From Phycisphaerales bacterium (GTDB lineage Bacteria; Planctomycetota; Phycisphaerae; Phycisphaerales; SM1A02), in assembly GCA_030748575.1 (NCBI GenBank), contig JASMLR010000009.1, positions 1 through 64,000 of the forward strand: DNA of 64,000 nt, read 5' to 3'. Position 1 is the first letter of the stretch. Every line of letters starts with the position of its first letter. Under the pieces are notes generated by a model. The model was given only the letters and a program-made list of their open reading frames with translations, had not been told where the DNA came from and ran no database searches. This document shows positions 7,348-16,013 of this stretch, one piece after another. A program made the translations under genes and the position numbers.

Positions 7348-8769
7348 TCACAGGCTCACGGAGGCCCCGGGTGTGATGGCCTCGGGCAGCGGCACGTCCG
7401 CCAAATCGGCGGCGGACAAGGCCGTCAGCGGTGAGATTTCGATCGTCGCATCGAGCCGCCCATCCTCATCCCTCGGCACCCGAACGCCGGCGGACTCAAG
7501 CCAGGATCCATACAGCGCAGACTGGATCTGCCGGCTGCTCTCGGCTGAGTCAACGCCCGTGGCATTCTTGATGGGCGCAAACTGCGAAGCGCGATCCACC
7601 TTGAGAATCGCCGGCCGCGTCGCCGTCGCCATAGCGTCAAAGACGAATCGCTCGAGTTTGACCGCATTCGGGCCTTCGGGCGTGACGGTCCTGGAGGTCG
7701 CCGGGTCGTAGAAGGCAACCTTCTTGTCGGCGCGGTGCCAGGGAAGCGAGGCCTCGCCGGCATCCGCAATGCGCCGGGCGAACTCGCAACTGATGACGTG
7801 CATGGCGACATTCCCCGCGCCAAGCCGCAGATGCCCCCCTGAGTCCGTAGCCGTCGTCTGGGACTCGGTCATGTCGGAATACTCGACCACCCCGGGGGCC
7901 CCGCCTCGGATCGCAAACACACCGACCTTCTCGTCCGGCCCGGCCTTCGAAACCATCTTGCTCGAGAACTCTCCGGACGACTCGTCGCTGCGGGCATGCA
8001 GACCGAGAAACACCGGGTCCAGCACCGGCGCCAGGGGATTGTCCACCTGGTGATAGCTGATGGCATCAATGCCCCGGCCTTCCATCTGGTCGAGCGCCCC
8101 GCTGTTGAGCAGCGCCGCGTAGCACCCACCGTGGCCGTCCGGACTCATGGCCAGGCTCGTGGAGTCGCTCAAGAGAACCCGACCCTCGGCCGCATCAAAT
8201 GCCGGCATCATCCCCTGCGGGAACATCATGATCTGCCTTCGGTCCAGCCCGAAGCAGCGGTTGTCCAGAAAGAAGCCACGCGTTTCCGCATCATTGGCTT
8301 CGCTGGTCATGATGTACCAGCGAATGGGGCGGCCCCACCGGCCCTGCGCAGCAAGAATCTGCTCCGCAAAGAGCCTGAAGAGCGGCTTGCCGGTCACGGG
8401 GCTGGCCGGGAACGTCCCCTTCGGTCCGTTCCATCCCAGCCGTGTGCCCTGCCCGCCGGCAACCGTGAACACGGCAACGCGGCCTTCGGCCAGCATTGCT
8501 TCTCCGGCGGATTGCAGTGCCGCCTGATCGACAAGCCTGACCGTGTCAGTTGCTGAGCCGGCATCCGTCGTCACGCACGTCGCCGGGGCGAGATCGCCCT
8601 CGGGAGGCGTCGGCCGGGACCGGACGAATCGCTGTACGAGCGAGGGAATGGCGTCCAGGTCGACGCGGCGAAGATCCTCAAGCAGCGATGGCGCGGCAAC
8701 GAGGGCTTGTGCCAGTTCTGGTTGGCCGCACTGCTGCAGGCGGCCGCACATCGACTCGATCTCGCTCAT
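7348..8769 (-). CDS. UDP-N-acetylglucosamine/UDP-sugar pyrophosphorylase (UAP/AGX type)
   Basis: Forms UDP-sugar from UTP and a sugar 1-phosphate. The fold and motifs follow the eukaryote-like UAP family and not bacterial GlmU: AGGQGTRLG (about 104-112) with KGTFP following, SPDGHGG for uridine binding, HQVDNPLAPVLDP, VGVFAIRGGAPGVVEYS, then NAVKLERFVFDA and FAPIKNATG. About 473 aa, near family length. The ATG at 8769 avoids overlap with phoU and sits 5 bp after its stop. With glmM at 10807 it can complete UDP-GlcNAc synthesis. GlcNAc-1-P is the likely substrate, but other hexose-1-phosphates are possible. Confidence 0.85.
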   Translation of the reverse strand: MSEIESMCGRLQQCGQPELAQALVAAPSLLEDLRRVDLDAIPSLVQRFVRSRPTPPEGDLAPATCVTTDAGSATDTVRLVDQAALQSAGEAMLAEGRVAVFTVAGGQGTRLGWNGPKGTFPASPVTGKPLFRLFAEQILAAQGRWGRPIRWYIMTSEANDAETRGFFLDNRCFGLDRRQIMMFPQGMMPAFDAAEGRVLLSDSTSLAMSPDGHGGCYAALLNSGALDQMEGRGIDAISYHQVDNPLAPVLDPVFLGLHARSDESSGEFSSKMVSKAGPDEKVGVFAIRGGAPGVVEYSDMTESQTTATDSGGHLRLGAGNVAMHVISCEFARRIADAGEASLPWHRADKKVAFYDPATSRTVTPEGPNAVKLERFVFDAMATATRPAILKVDRASQFAPIKNATGVDSAESSRQIQSALYGSWLESAGVRVPRDEDGRLDATIEISPLTALSAADLADVPLPEAITPGASVSL

Positions 8770-8774
8770 GCCGA

Positions 8775-9452
8775 TCAGGCGTCCTCGGGGAGCGCTGGCT
8801 TGGTCCATCCGGTTGGTAGGTGCCGGACGATCTTGCCCGTTTCCAGATAAATGACCTGCTCACAGATATTGGTGCAGTGGTCCGCCATTCGCTCGACGGC
8901 CCGTACGACCGCCAGCAACTGCATCGCTGCGCCGACGGACACCGCGCCCTTCGCCAGGGCCGTCTGCGCCCGCTCGACCAGTTCTTCCTTGAAGGCGTCC
9001 ACGGTGTCGTCAAAGGCCAGTACCCGTTGAGCGAGGTCCGTGTCCCTCGCTTCGATCGACTGAACGGAGTCTCTGACCATCCCAACGACACTGTTGGCCA
9101 TGACCCGCAGCGTGTCGGCAACCTCGGTGTCCTTCCGCTGCTCATTCGCCTGCGCAATGTTGACCGCGCAGTCGGCAATACGCTCGAGTTCGTTGTTGAT
9201 CTTCACAATGGTCAGAATCGAACGCTGGTCAAACTCGCCCTCGGGACGTTGCCCCATCAGCGCAATGCACCCTCGCTCGATCTGAACGTCGATGTGGTCG
9301 ACGGTGGCATCGGCTCGAATCACACCGGCCGCGACCTCGACATCATTCTCAAAGTACGACTCCACGGCCGTCAGCGTCAGGTCGGTCACGCGGCGGCCCT
9401 GCGCCAGCAGGTCGCCGAGGACGGATTCGAGGCTCTTGTGAAAATCTTCCAT
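8775..9452 (-). CDS. phoU: PhoU-domain protein
   Basis: A 225-aa cytoplasmic helical protein made of two PhoU three-helix repeats; PhoU proteins link phosphate transport and the PhoR/PhoB kinase. The recurring E/D-x3-D pattern is visible in both halves: INNELERIADCAVNIA and VRAVERMADHCTNICE, the metal-binding signature of the family. The start (MEDFHKS) is chosen because that is where family members begin; longer frames run into the pdxJ promoter. No pst or phoR gene is in the window. It is divergent from pdxJ (79-bp gap) and followed after 5 bp by the pyrophosphorylase gene. Confidence 0.88.
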   Translation of the reverse strand: MEDFHKSLESVLGDLLAQGRRVTDLTLTAVESYFENDVEVAAGVIRADATVDHIDVQIERGCIALMGQRPEGEFDQRSILTIVKINNELERIADCAVNIAQANEQRKDTEVADTLRVMANSVVGMVRDSVQSIEARDTDLAQRVLAFDDTVDAFKEELVERAQTALAKGAVSVGAAMQLLAVVRAVERMADHCTNICEQVIYLETGKIVRHLPTGWTKPALPEDA

Positions 9453-9531
9453 GCCGCGTTCGTGTGCGTGGCGGAGTATAGATCGACCGCGCAGGCCGTG
9501 TCCGATTTCCAGCGGTACCATCTGGGCCCCT

Positions 9532-10272
9532 ATGCCGATTCTGAGTGTCAATATCGACCACGTCGCGACTGTTCGGCAGGCGCGGCGAACGGTGAAGCCC
9601 GACCCGATCGAGGCGGCCGAGGCGGCATGCCGTGGCGGCGCCCGAGGCATCACCGTCCATCTGCGGGAGGACCGCAGGCACATTCAGGATGGCGACGTCC
9701 AGCGGCTCGCCCCGGCCCTCACGGTGCCGCTCAACTTTGAAATGGCGGCGACCGACGAGATGGTCGAGTTTGCCCTGAGCATCAGGCCCCACTCCGCCAT
9801 GCTGGTACCCGAGGGGAGAGCCGAGATTACCACCGAGGGGGGACTCGACGTCCAGGCGGATCAGCCGCGGCTTCAGGAGGTGGTCCGTAGGCTTGGCACC
9901 GCCGGCATTCCCGCGAGTGCCTTCATCGATGCCAAGCCCAATCAGATTGCGGCGGCCGCGGCCTGCGGGTTTGAGGTCTGCGAGGTCCATACCGGCCCCT
10001 GGGCCCACGCGGCCCGCGCCGATGGCCTGAACAGCCCCCAGGCATCCGCCGAACTCGATCGGGTTCGCCAGGCGGGGGCAACGATCATCGCGGCCGGCAT
10101 GCGGTTCAACGCGGGCCATGCCCTGGACTATCCCAACGTGCAGCCCATTGCAGCCCTGAACGGCCTGTGCGAATTGCACATTGGCCACTCCATCGTCGCC
10201 CGGTCCATCCTGACCGGCATGCAGGCGGCCGTCCGGGAGATGGTCGACCTGATTGAAGGCGCCCACGCATGA
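9532..10272 (+). CDS. pdxJ: Pyridoxine 5'-phosphate synthase
   Basis: Condenses 1-deoxyxylulose 5-phosphate with 3-amino-2-oxopropyl phosphate in the DXP-dependent vitamin B6 pathway. The product is a 246-aa TIM barrel, the usual size. N-terminal VNIDHVATVRQAR and the active-site stretch GITVHLREDRRHI (39-51; His43, Arg45, His50) are conserved, as is the late AGHALDYPNVQ region. The ATG at 9532 begins right at the first strand. Its end overlaps the Nudix gene by 4 bp (ATGA), implying coupled translation. Confidence 0.95.
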   Translation: MPILSVNIDHVATVRQARRTVKPDPIEAAEAACRGGARGITVHLREDRRHIQDGDVQRLAPALTVPLNFEMAATDEMVEFALSIRPHSAMLVPEGRAEITTEGGLDVQADQPRLQEVVRRLGTAGIPASAFIDAKPNQIAAAAACGFEVCEVHTGPWAHAARADGLNSPQASAELDRVRQAGATIIAAGMRFNAGHALDYPNVQPIAALNGLCELHIGHSIVARSILTGMQAAVREMVDLIEGAHA

Positions 10273-10793
10273 GCACCAATCTGGCGGACGGATCCCTCCC
10301 CTATCGCATTGCCGTGCTGTGCTATCTCAGGGATGCAGATGGGCGGCTGCTCATGCTGCACCGCTGCAAGCCGCCGAACGCGGGCATGTACTCGCCTCCG
10401 GGAGGCAAGTTGGAGCCCACCACGGGCGAGAGTCCCCACTGCTGCGCCGTTCGAGAGACCGAAGAAGAGACGGGCGTCGCGTTGGGCTACGACGAAATCC
10501 GCCTCATGGGCATGGTGTCAGAGACGGCCTATGAGGGTGAGTGCCACTGGCTCTTGTTCCTCTTTGAGGTCACGCGGCCGATCGACCACAGCGAGATCGC
10601 GGCCTACGAGATGGATGAGGGCGTCCTGGAGTGGCTCGATCAGGACGCGATCGATGAACTCCCCCAGCCCAGAACAGACCGGGACTTCATCTGGCCACTC
10701 GTCGCTGACCACGTCGGGGGGTACTTCGCGTGCCACATCGATTGCCGCACCGAGCCATTTACCGTGACGGTTCAGGAGTCCTGGAAGGCCTGA
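10269..10793 (+). CDS. Nudix hydrolase
   Basis: A 174-aa Nudix protein, probably a nucleotide (oxo-dGTP-like) or related pyrophosphatase. The Nudix box is visible: GGKLEPTTGESPHCC followed by AVRETEEETGV, with the metal-binding RE-x2-EE. It carries two extra residues (TT) between the first Gly and the conserved Glu compared with the G-x5-E-x7-RE consensus. Start overlaps pdxJ by 4 bp. Substrate cannot be told; coupling to pdxJ may be only genomic packing. Confidence 0.88.
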   Translation: MSTNLADGSLPYRIAVLCYLRDADGRLLMLHRCKPPNAGMYSPPGGKLEPTTGESPHCCAVRETEEETGVALGYDEIRLMGMVSETAYEGECHWLLFLFEVTRPIDHSEIAAYEMDEGVLEWLDQDAIDELPQPRTDRDFIWPLVADHVGGYFACHIDCRTEPFTVTVQESWKA

Positions 10794-10806
10794 GGGCCCG
10801 TGCGAC

Positions 10807-12168
10807 TCAGAGCCCTGCAGCAGCTCGAACCCGCTCGACCAGGGTGGCCGCGGCCGCGGCGTCGCCAGCCTCAACGATGATCCTCGCGATCGGCTCGGTG
10901 TTGCTCGGGCGAACGTGAGCCCAACCCTCCGGCAGGTCGATCCGCACGCCGTCGCAGTCATCGATCTCTGCCTCAGGGAATCCAGCCCTGAGTCGCTCCA
11001 GCGCCGGGGCGAGATCCTCCTTCGCAGCCAGCGGCAACTTCTCCTTGACGATGACGTACCGAGGAATCTCCGCGACCAGCGCCGAGAGTGTCTTGCCCTC
11101 TCGCCGCATGAGGTCCAGAATCAGCGCCATCCCTGACAGGCTGTCCCGCACCCAGGTGATGTCTGGAAGAATCACCCCGCCATTGCCCTCGCCGCCGACC
11201 GCAGCACCGCACGCGCGCATGGTTGCGGCGACGTTGGCCTCTCCAACCGCGCTTCGGCGCACCGACCCACCGAACCGAGCGGCGACATCGTCAATCATCC
11301 GGCTCGTGGACAGGTTGGCCACCACCGCCGCGTCTGGAGCATCCATCAGAATGCGCCACGCGGCGAGCACGAGCGTGTACTCCTCCCCGACATAGGCGCC
11401 GGTCTCATCGATGACCGCCAGGCGGTCGGCATCCGGATCCTGCGCAAACCCGATGTCGGCTCCGCAGCGCCGCACCTCATCGGCAAGACCCGTCAGATTC
11501 TCAGCAAGTGGTTCGGGCACATGCCAGAAGTCGCCATTGGGTTCGCTGCCCAGATGCGTCGTCGCGCACCCCAGGTGACCAAGAAGCGCGCGGCCACCTG
11601 CCGCCCCGGCCCCATTGACGGAATCCAGAACAACCCGAAAGCCCCGCTCCCGAATGGGCATCGGATCAATGCTGCCCAGCACTCTGGCCACGTGCGTGTC
11701 GGTCGCCCTGGGCTCCTGCGTCACCGTGCCGGCGTCCTCCGCCGTTTCCACGTCCGCGCCACTCTTGAACACGTCAATGATGTCACCGGCGAGGTCGGGC
11801 GGCGGCGCCGTTCCGAACGCATCCAGAAGCTTGAGTCCATTCCACTCGGACGGATTATGCGAAGCGGTCAGTACCACGCCACCTGCGGCCTTCGCTGCGC
11901 CGATCATGACGCCAACGGTCGGCGTGGCAACGACGCCCAGATCCATGACGTCGCACCCGGCGCCGGCCAGGCCGGCAGCAGCAGCCCCGGCGAAGTCACG
12001 GCCGGATGGACGGCTGTCCCGGCCAAGGCACACGCGAGGCCGCTCCCCTTGCGCAGCCAGCCGGGCACCCCAGCACGCGGCAAATCTCCGGACCACCTGG
12101 TCCGTCATCGTTTCACCAACGATGCCCCGCGCTCCGGACACGCCCAACATCAGTGGCGCCTTGCTCAC
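10807..12168 (-). CDS. glmM: Phosphoglucosamine mutase / phosphohexomutase
   Basis: Alpha-D-phosphohexomutase converting hexose(amine) 6-phosphate to 1-phosphate; most likely GlmM (glucosamine-6-P to glucosamine-1-P). Motifs: the phosphoserine loop TASHNP (Ser103), metal loop DPDADR (about 244-249), sugar loop GGEGNGG, and phosphate loop RPSNTEP near the end. Length (453 aa) fits. The GTG start at 12168 overlaps the stop of the PTPS gene as GTGA; an upstream ATG at 12201 would overlap by 37 bp. It ends the pilus/PTPS operon. Phosphomannomutase activity cannot be excluded. Confidence 0.88.
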   Translation of the reverse strand: MSKAPLMLGVSGARGIVGETMTDQVVRRFAACWGARLAAQGERPRVCLGRDSRPSGRDFAGAAAAGLAGAGCDVMDLGVVATPTVGVMIGAAKAAGGVVLTASHNPSEWNGLKLLDAFGTAPPPDLAGDIIDVFKSGADVETAEDAGTVTQEPRATDTHVARVLGSIDPMPIRERGFRVVLDSVNGAGAAGGRALLGHLGCATTHLGSEPNGDFWHVPEPLAENLTGLADEVRRCGADIGFAQDPDADRLAVIDETGAYVGEEYTLVLAAWRILMDAPDAAVVANLSTSRMIDDVAARFGGSVRRSAVGEANVAATMRACGAAVGGEGNGGVILPDITWVRDSLSGMALILDLMRREGKTLSALVAEIPRYVIVKEKLPLAAKEDLAPALERLRAGFPEAEIDDCDGVRIDLPEGWAHVRPSNTEPIARIIVEAGDAAAAATLVERVRAAAGL

Positions 12169-12539
12169 GGCTTCACCTCCATGGCAAATGACGCCTCGCA
12201 CCCCGGGGCCTCGGTCACCGAGACGGTGAGTGACGCGATGGTCCCCGGAAGATCAACCACCAGCGATTCAGCGATGAACCTCGCGACCGCTTCTGCGGTC
12301 GGGTTCATGGTGTCGAAAGGCGGCACATCATTCAGTGTGGTGTTGTGAAACGGCCGGATCACATCATCGAGCAGTCGCTCCAACGCGTGAAAGTCCACCA
12401 GCAGGCCGTCTGCGTCCAGTTCGGGCCCGCCCACGAGCACTCGGACCCGCCAGTCGTGCCCGTGCAGCGTCTCCGCAACACCCCCCATGGTGATGGCGTG
12501 CGCCGCAGAGAATGTTCGCTCGGTCCGAATGGCATACAT
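12165..12539 (-). CDS. 6-pyruvoyltetrahydropterin synthase homologue, PTPS-III-like
   Basis: A 124-aa T-fold enzyme of the QueD/PTPS family. Zinc ligands are present: the His in FSAAHAI and both in LHGHDW. In QueD the catalytic cysteine lies four residues before HGH (C-x3-HGH). Here that position is Ala, and the next residue is Glu (A-E-T-L-HGH, i.e. E-x2-HGH). This is the signature of PTPS-III proteins, which make 6-hydroxymethyl-dihydropterin and replace FolB in folate synthesis. A folate rather than queuosine role is therefore inferred. It lies between the pilin genes and glmM, with a 26-bp gap upstream. Confidence 0.82.
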   Translation of the reverse strand: MYAIRTERTFSAAHAITMGGVAETLHGHDWRVRVLVGGPELDADGLLVDFHALERLLDDVIRPFHNTTLNDVPPFDTMNPTAEAVARFIAESLVVDLPGTIASLTVSVTEAPGCEASFAMEVKP

Positions 12540-12565
12540 GGACCGCGAAGGATACCGACTGGCTG

Positions 12566-13132
12566 TCAGTCGCCCCAGGCAACACGCCGAGGCATGGCCG
12601 ACCCGACGAACCTCATTTCAGGAACGTCCTCGAGGTCCAGTTCCGTCGTCGTCACATCCTGTCCGTCCACCACCAGATCGACCGTCGCATGGGTCAGCCA
12701 GCGGCCGTCACGAAACTGCAGGCGAAACGGCGCAATCGGATCCCCCACGCCGCCGGCGAGTTGGGTGGCCCCCTCGATCAGGGGCCAACTGTCCGGCCCC
12801 TGCTCCCACCGAAGCGTTGCGGTGGGCTCGTCCCAGCGAAGCGTCGTCCATGTGCCGTCGGCCGCCTGAACACTCAGCGTGTCGGACTCGACGACGGCAT
12901 CGGTGGGCGTGGCCGGGAGGGGCCCGAAGTCGACGCCTCCGCGGATCATCATCTGGACACGCTCGATCACAAGCCGCCCCGACACATTGGTCGAGACCCG
13001 CTCGGCCGACCGACGGTAGGTCTCAAAGCTCGCTCGCAGCGCCAGCATGGTGGCGATCATGAGCACAACGGTGATGGCCAACGCCACGAGCACTTCGACC
13101 AGCGAGAATCCTCGACGCCTGCACCGCTTCAC
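12566..13132 (-). CDS. Prepilin-type minor pilin (PilW/GspJ-like)
   Basis: A 188-aa type IV prepilin-like protein. The N-terminus carries the prepilin peptidase site and hydrophobic helix: RRRGFSLVEVLVALAITVVL, cleaved after Gly, with Glu at +5. The C-terminal globular part has a repeated beta pattern and no Cys. Start is the GTG overlapping the stop of the upstream gene as GTGA; longer frames would read through that gene. It is fifth in the pilus operon and probably a minor (pseudo)pilin at the fibre tip. Confidence 0.8.
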   Translation of the reverse strand: MKRCRRRGFSLVEVLVALAITVVLMIATMLALRASFETYRRSAERVSTNVSGRLVIERVQMMIRGGVDFGPLPATPTDAVVESDTLSVQAADGTWTTLRWDEPTATLRWEQGPDSWPLIEGATQLAGGVGDPIAPFRLQFRDGRWLTHATVDLVVDGQDVTTTELDLEDVPEMRFVGSAMPRRVAWGD

Positions 13133-15477
13133 CACGAACCCCCTTCGTACCACGTCGGCGCTTCCGGTGACGCAAGCAGCGGCCACGGAATGCCATCCGG
13201 CAGTTTGGCGTCAGGGTCATATTGGAGCGTGATCTTGCCGAACCCGCCGAAGCCAGGATCGTCGATGTCGACGCCCTCCTGATCGCCATCCTCGGTTCCG
13301 AAGTAGCCGAGCGTCGTGTTGAACGCATCCGGAGTGCCGCCGTAGAACAGCGGCCCTTCGCCCTCTTCCGGCCGGAACGTCGTCATGAGCGTGCCGTGTA
13401 CCGCGGCTGAGCCGCGAATGTCGATGAGCCCCGTCACGACCGTCCCATTGAGCTTCACCGTCGTGCTCGTATCACTGTCAAAGTTTCCGACGTCCACTGA
13501 CCAACCAGGAAGAAGCAGGCTGGTTCGCGCCAACTGCTCAAGCGTCGCTTCCGGCATGGCCAGCAGAAGCGTCTGCAAGGCGCCCGCGTCGACCTCGGCG
13601 AGGAGGTCAGGATCGTCCGGATCGACGAAGAACCGCGTGGCGCCGGTCAACTGCACCTTGTTTCGCCAGTGCGTGTATTCGAGCGGTCGATCACCACCCA
13701 ATGTCCCCAGAAAGGTGCACCCCTCGAACCGAAGGTTGTTGGAGACCACGCTCGTGTCGGCGTACTCCGTGCCGCCGGAGGTGGCGGTCAGATCGGGAAA
13801 CCGCAGCTCTGGCGAGCCTTCCTGCATCTCCCGGGCACCGGCGTAGTTCCAATTGACGTCTGTGCAGTCCTCGGTCGTCTCAATCCAAGTCACGCCGACG
13901 AACCAGCAGTCCACGAACAAGGCGTTCGTGCCCATTGGAATCTTCATGTCGCCGAACACCATGTTGCGGTAGACGGGGCGATCGAAGAGGTCGTAGGCAC
14001 CGTCGGATCCCCAAGGCACGCCCTCCGGCGAGGTAGTTTCGCCCAACCAGCCTCCATTGGAAGCGACTTGAGTTGCAAAGGAACTTCCCGCATCCGCCTG
14101 CGTCTCGTACCACGTCGTCGAATTGAGGAACATGTCGCTGCTCAGCCCCAGAAGCCAGGGCTCACCGACGGAGAACGAGGCCGGCGCGTTGGCGCTGCCC
14201 GGCCGTACCACGGCCTCGACCCGTGACTGCCACGACGCGCCGCGAGCGGTTTCCCACGAGGCCGCGTCCGTTGCAAAGTTGAGATGCCCGCGGACCTTCG
14301 CGTAGCGATCGCGGGCATCAAGAATGCCATCGTTCCACCCCATGGCCGTGTCCATGCCGTCAATGACGCCATCGCCGTTGCGGTCCGCGTTGGCGGTGTC
14401 CAGCAGAGCGGCGAGGTCATCGTCCCCGTCGAACTCGTCTGCCATCACGCCCCACCCCGCGGACTGGGCAAGCGCGGGGTCAAACACCACCATGTCATCG
14501 GTGTCAGCGTCAAACACGCCGAGGAAGAGATCGAAGTCATCGACATACTGGTCTTCATCGTGATCCTGGAGGCTCGGGTGGGCCGCCAGGGATGCCCCCT
14601 CCAGGGGATGATCGGGCCGGAGCCTCCCGTCGCCATCGACGTCGTCCGTGGCGACCAGGCCGTGGTAGGTGTCCAGAAGCGGGTCGAGCGTTGCGGCGTC
14701 CAGATCGTAGAAGTCGCTTCGAAGTACGAGGGGGTCACCGTTGGTCGGATCGAGTTCGCCGGCGACGGTTCCGTACAGCGCGCCGATCGGCCCGTCCACG
14801 AGCACATTTTTCCCAATCATGATGCGGCTCTGCCCGAGCAGCGCATACTCGATGCGTTTCTCAAGCATGAAGTCCATCTGGACCAGCCGCTGCACATCGT
14901 CGTCGACACCCCTGCTGGTGACACGAACGCCGCTTCCATCCGCCAGCATTTCGTACTTGAGTTGGAACCACGCCCCCTCCGGTGTCCCATCGAGTGGAAT
15001 CCCCTGAGACGTCACGACGCCGGCAGGCTCGTCAAGCAAGGCTTCCACAACCGACCCATCGACGGTGACGTCCGGGTGCTGATCGTGCGTGACATGGGCG
15101 TCGTAGATGGCGTGCATCAGGCCGGTCCCACTCGGGGCTGGCACGGCGTATCCATCGGGATCCGCCACCGTGATGGTGCCGTCCGCCCCAACCCACGTGC
15201 CTCGCCACAACCGGTCACCGAGCCCCCCGTCCAGATCTCCGGCCTCGACAACGTAGCGGCTCGCCTCTCGACGCAACCGCCACATGGCGGTCTTCAACCC
15301 GCTCTCGGCCGCGCTCAGACTTCGCGACACACGAATGGCAGAGTCGGCGCTTCGCACATTGCCCTCGGACACAATCGCCATGACCGCCGTCAGAGAGGCG
15401 ACGATGGCCAGGAAGATCATGGCCATCACCGAAGACACGCCGCGGCGCCGGGTACAAGATGGGACGCGTCGTTTCAT
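13129..15477 (-). CDS. Large PilX-like exported protein of pilus operon
   Basis: A 782-aa protein. The N-terminus follows the PilX plan: basic residues, a helix (GVSSVMAMIFLAIVASLTAV), then RVSRSLSAAESGLKTAMW, the alignment AAE motif. The remaining ~700 residues are an unrecognised passenger rich in Asp and Gly. It includes Ca-binding-like segments (DVDGDGRLRPDH, DRNGDGVIDGMD) and beta-helix-like stretches near the C-terminus (DCWFVGVTWIETTED). PilX or GspK proteins are usually 180-350 aa, so the passenger is exceptional. ATG overlaps the upstream prepilin stop by 4 bp (ATGA). Confidence 0.75.
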   Translation of the reverse strand: MKRRVPSCTRRRGVSSVMAMIFLAIVASLTAVMAIVSEGNVRSADSAIRVSRSLSAAESGLKTAMWRLRREASRYVVEAGDLDGGLGDRLWRGTWVGADGTITVADPDGYAVPAPSGTGLMHAIYDAHVTHDQHPDVTVDGSVVEALLDEPAGVVTSQGIPLDGTPEGAWFQLKYEMLADGSGVRVTSRGVDDDVQRLVQMDFMLEKRIEYALLGQSRIMIGKNVLVDGPIGALYGTVAGELDPTNGDPLVLRSDFYDLDAATLDPLLDTYHGLVATDDVDGDGRLRPDHPLEGASLAAHPSLQDHDEDQYVDDFDLFLGVFDADTDDMVVFDPALAQSAGWGVMADEFDGDDDLAALLDTANADRNGDGVIDGMDTAMGWNDGILDARDRYAKVRGHLNFATDAASWETARGASWQSRVEAVVRPGSANAPASFSVGEPWLLGLSSDMFLNSTTWYETQADAGSSFATQVASNGGWLGETTSPEGVPWGSDGAYDLFDRPVYRNMVFGDMKIPMGTNALFVDCWFVGVTWIETTEDCTDVNWNYAGAREMQEGSPELRFPDLTATSGGTEYADTSVVSNNLRFEGCTFLGTLGGDRPLEYTHWRNKVQLTGATRFFVDPDDPDLLAEVDAGALQTLLLAMPEATLEQLARTSLLLPGWSVDVGNFDSDTSTTVKLNGTVVTGLIDIRGSAAVHGTLMTTFRPEEGEGPLFYGGTPDAFNTTLGYFGTEDGDQEGVDIDDPGFGGFGKITLQYDPDAKLPDGIPWPLLASPEAPTWYEGGSW

Positions 15478-16013
15478 TGGACATGCACCCACGTCACGGT
15501 GGTCACGAGATCGCCTGGATCTCCGGCGTTGTCCTGCCAATAGACATCGACTGAAACCCGGACGGCTTCGGACGTCCCGTCGGCAACCGGCGTGGACAAG
15601 TCCGTCGGATCGACCGACTGCACGTCGACGACCTGCCGCCAGCCCTGCATGCCGGGGATGACGCTTCCGGACGCGTCGATCGGGCCGTCCCCGGCCCACC
15701 CGGACACGTCGAGCCCGTCAAAGTCATCCATGTCGTCCCAGTCGGCCACCGACACTTCGCCCGCTTCAGCCCCCCAGAATGCACCGCCCGTCACCGGGTC
15801 ATCGACGGCCAGCACCATGCTTCGTTCACGAATCTCCCCGCCAAGCCTCGCTGCCTGCGCGGCCCGCTCACCCCAGTCGTTCTGCTGCACGAAGGCCTCA
15901 TGTGCAGCGAGCATGGCCAGCATGCCGGTCGCCACGATGACGATCGCCAGCCCCGTCTCCACAAGCGTGAAGCCGCGACGCCCCGCCGACCTGACCGACC
16001 CTGTGTAGCTCAT
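15474..16013 (-). CDS. Prepilin-type protein (PilV/GspI-like)
   Basis: A 179-aa minor pilin candidate with the prepilin site GRRGFTLVETGLAIVIVATG (cleavage after Gly, Glu at +5) and a single hydrophobic helix. The head domain is acidic (VSVADWDDMDDFDGLDVSG) and shows no Cys pair. It overlaps the GspF gene by 4 bp upstream and the PilX-like gene by 4 bp downstream, so the start is well fixed and translation is coupled along the operon. Confidence 0.82.
   Translation of the reverse strand: MSYTGSVRSAGRRGFTLVETGLAIVIVATGMLAMLAAHEAFVQQNDWGERAAQAARLGGEIRERSMVLAVDDPVTGGAFWGAEAGEVSVADWDDMDDFDGLDVSGWAGDGPIDASGSVIPGMQGWRQVVDVQSVDPTDLSTPVADGTSEAVRVSVDVYWQDNAGDPGDLVTTVTWVHVQ

Noticed and set aside
13133-13186. 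Upstream extension of the PilW/GspJ-like gene
   Set aside because: It lies over the end of the PilX-like gene. The GTG at 13132 gives a GTGA overlap and a normal prepilin leader.
14324-15543. Long plus-strand frames opposite the PilX-like gene
   Set aside because: High-GC antisense shadows. The minus strand has the coherent prepilin start and 4-bp overlaps with its neighbours.
15478-15699. Upstream extension of the PilX-like gene
   Set aside because: It lies over the PilV-like gene in another frame. The ATG at 15477 overlaps that gene's stop as ATGA and precedes the basic and hydrophobic N-terminus.
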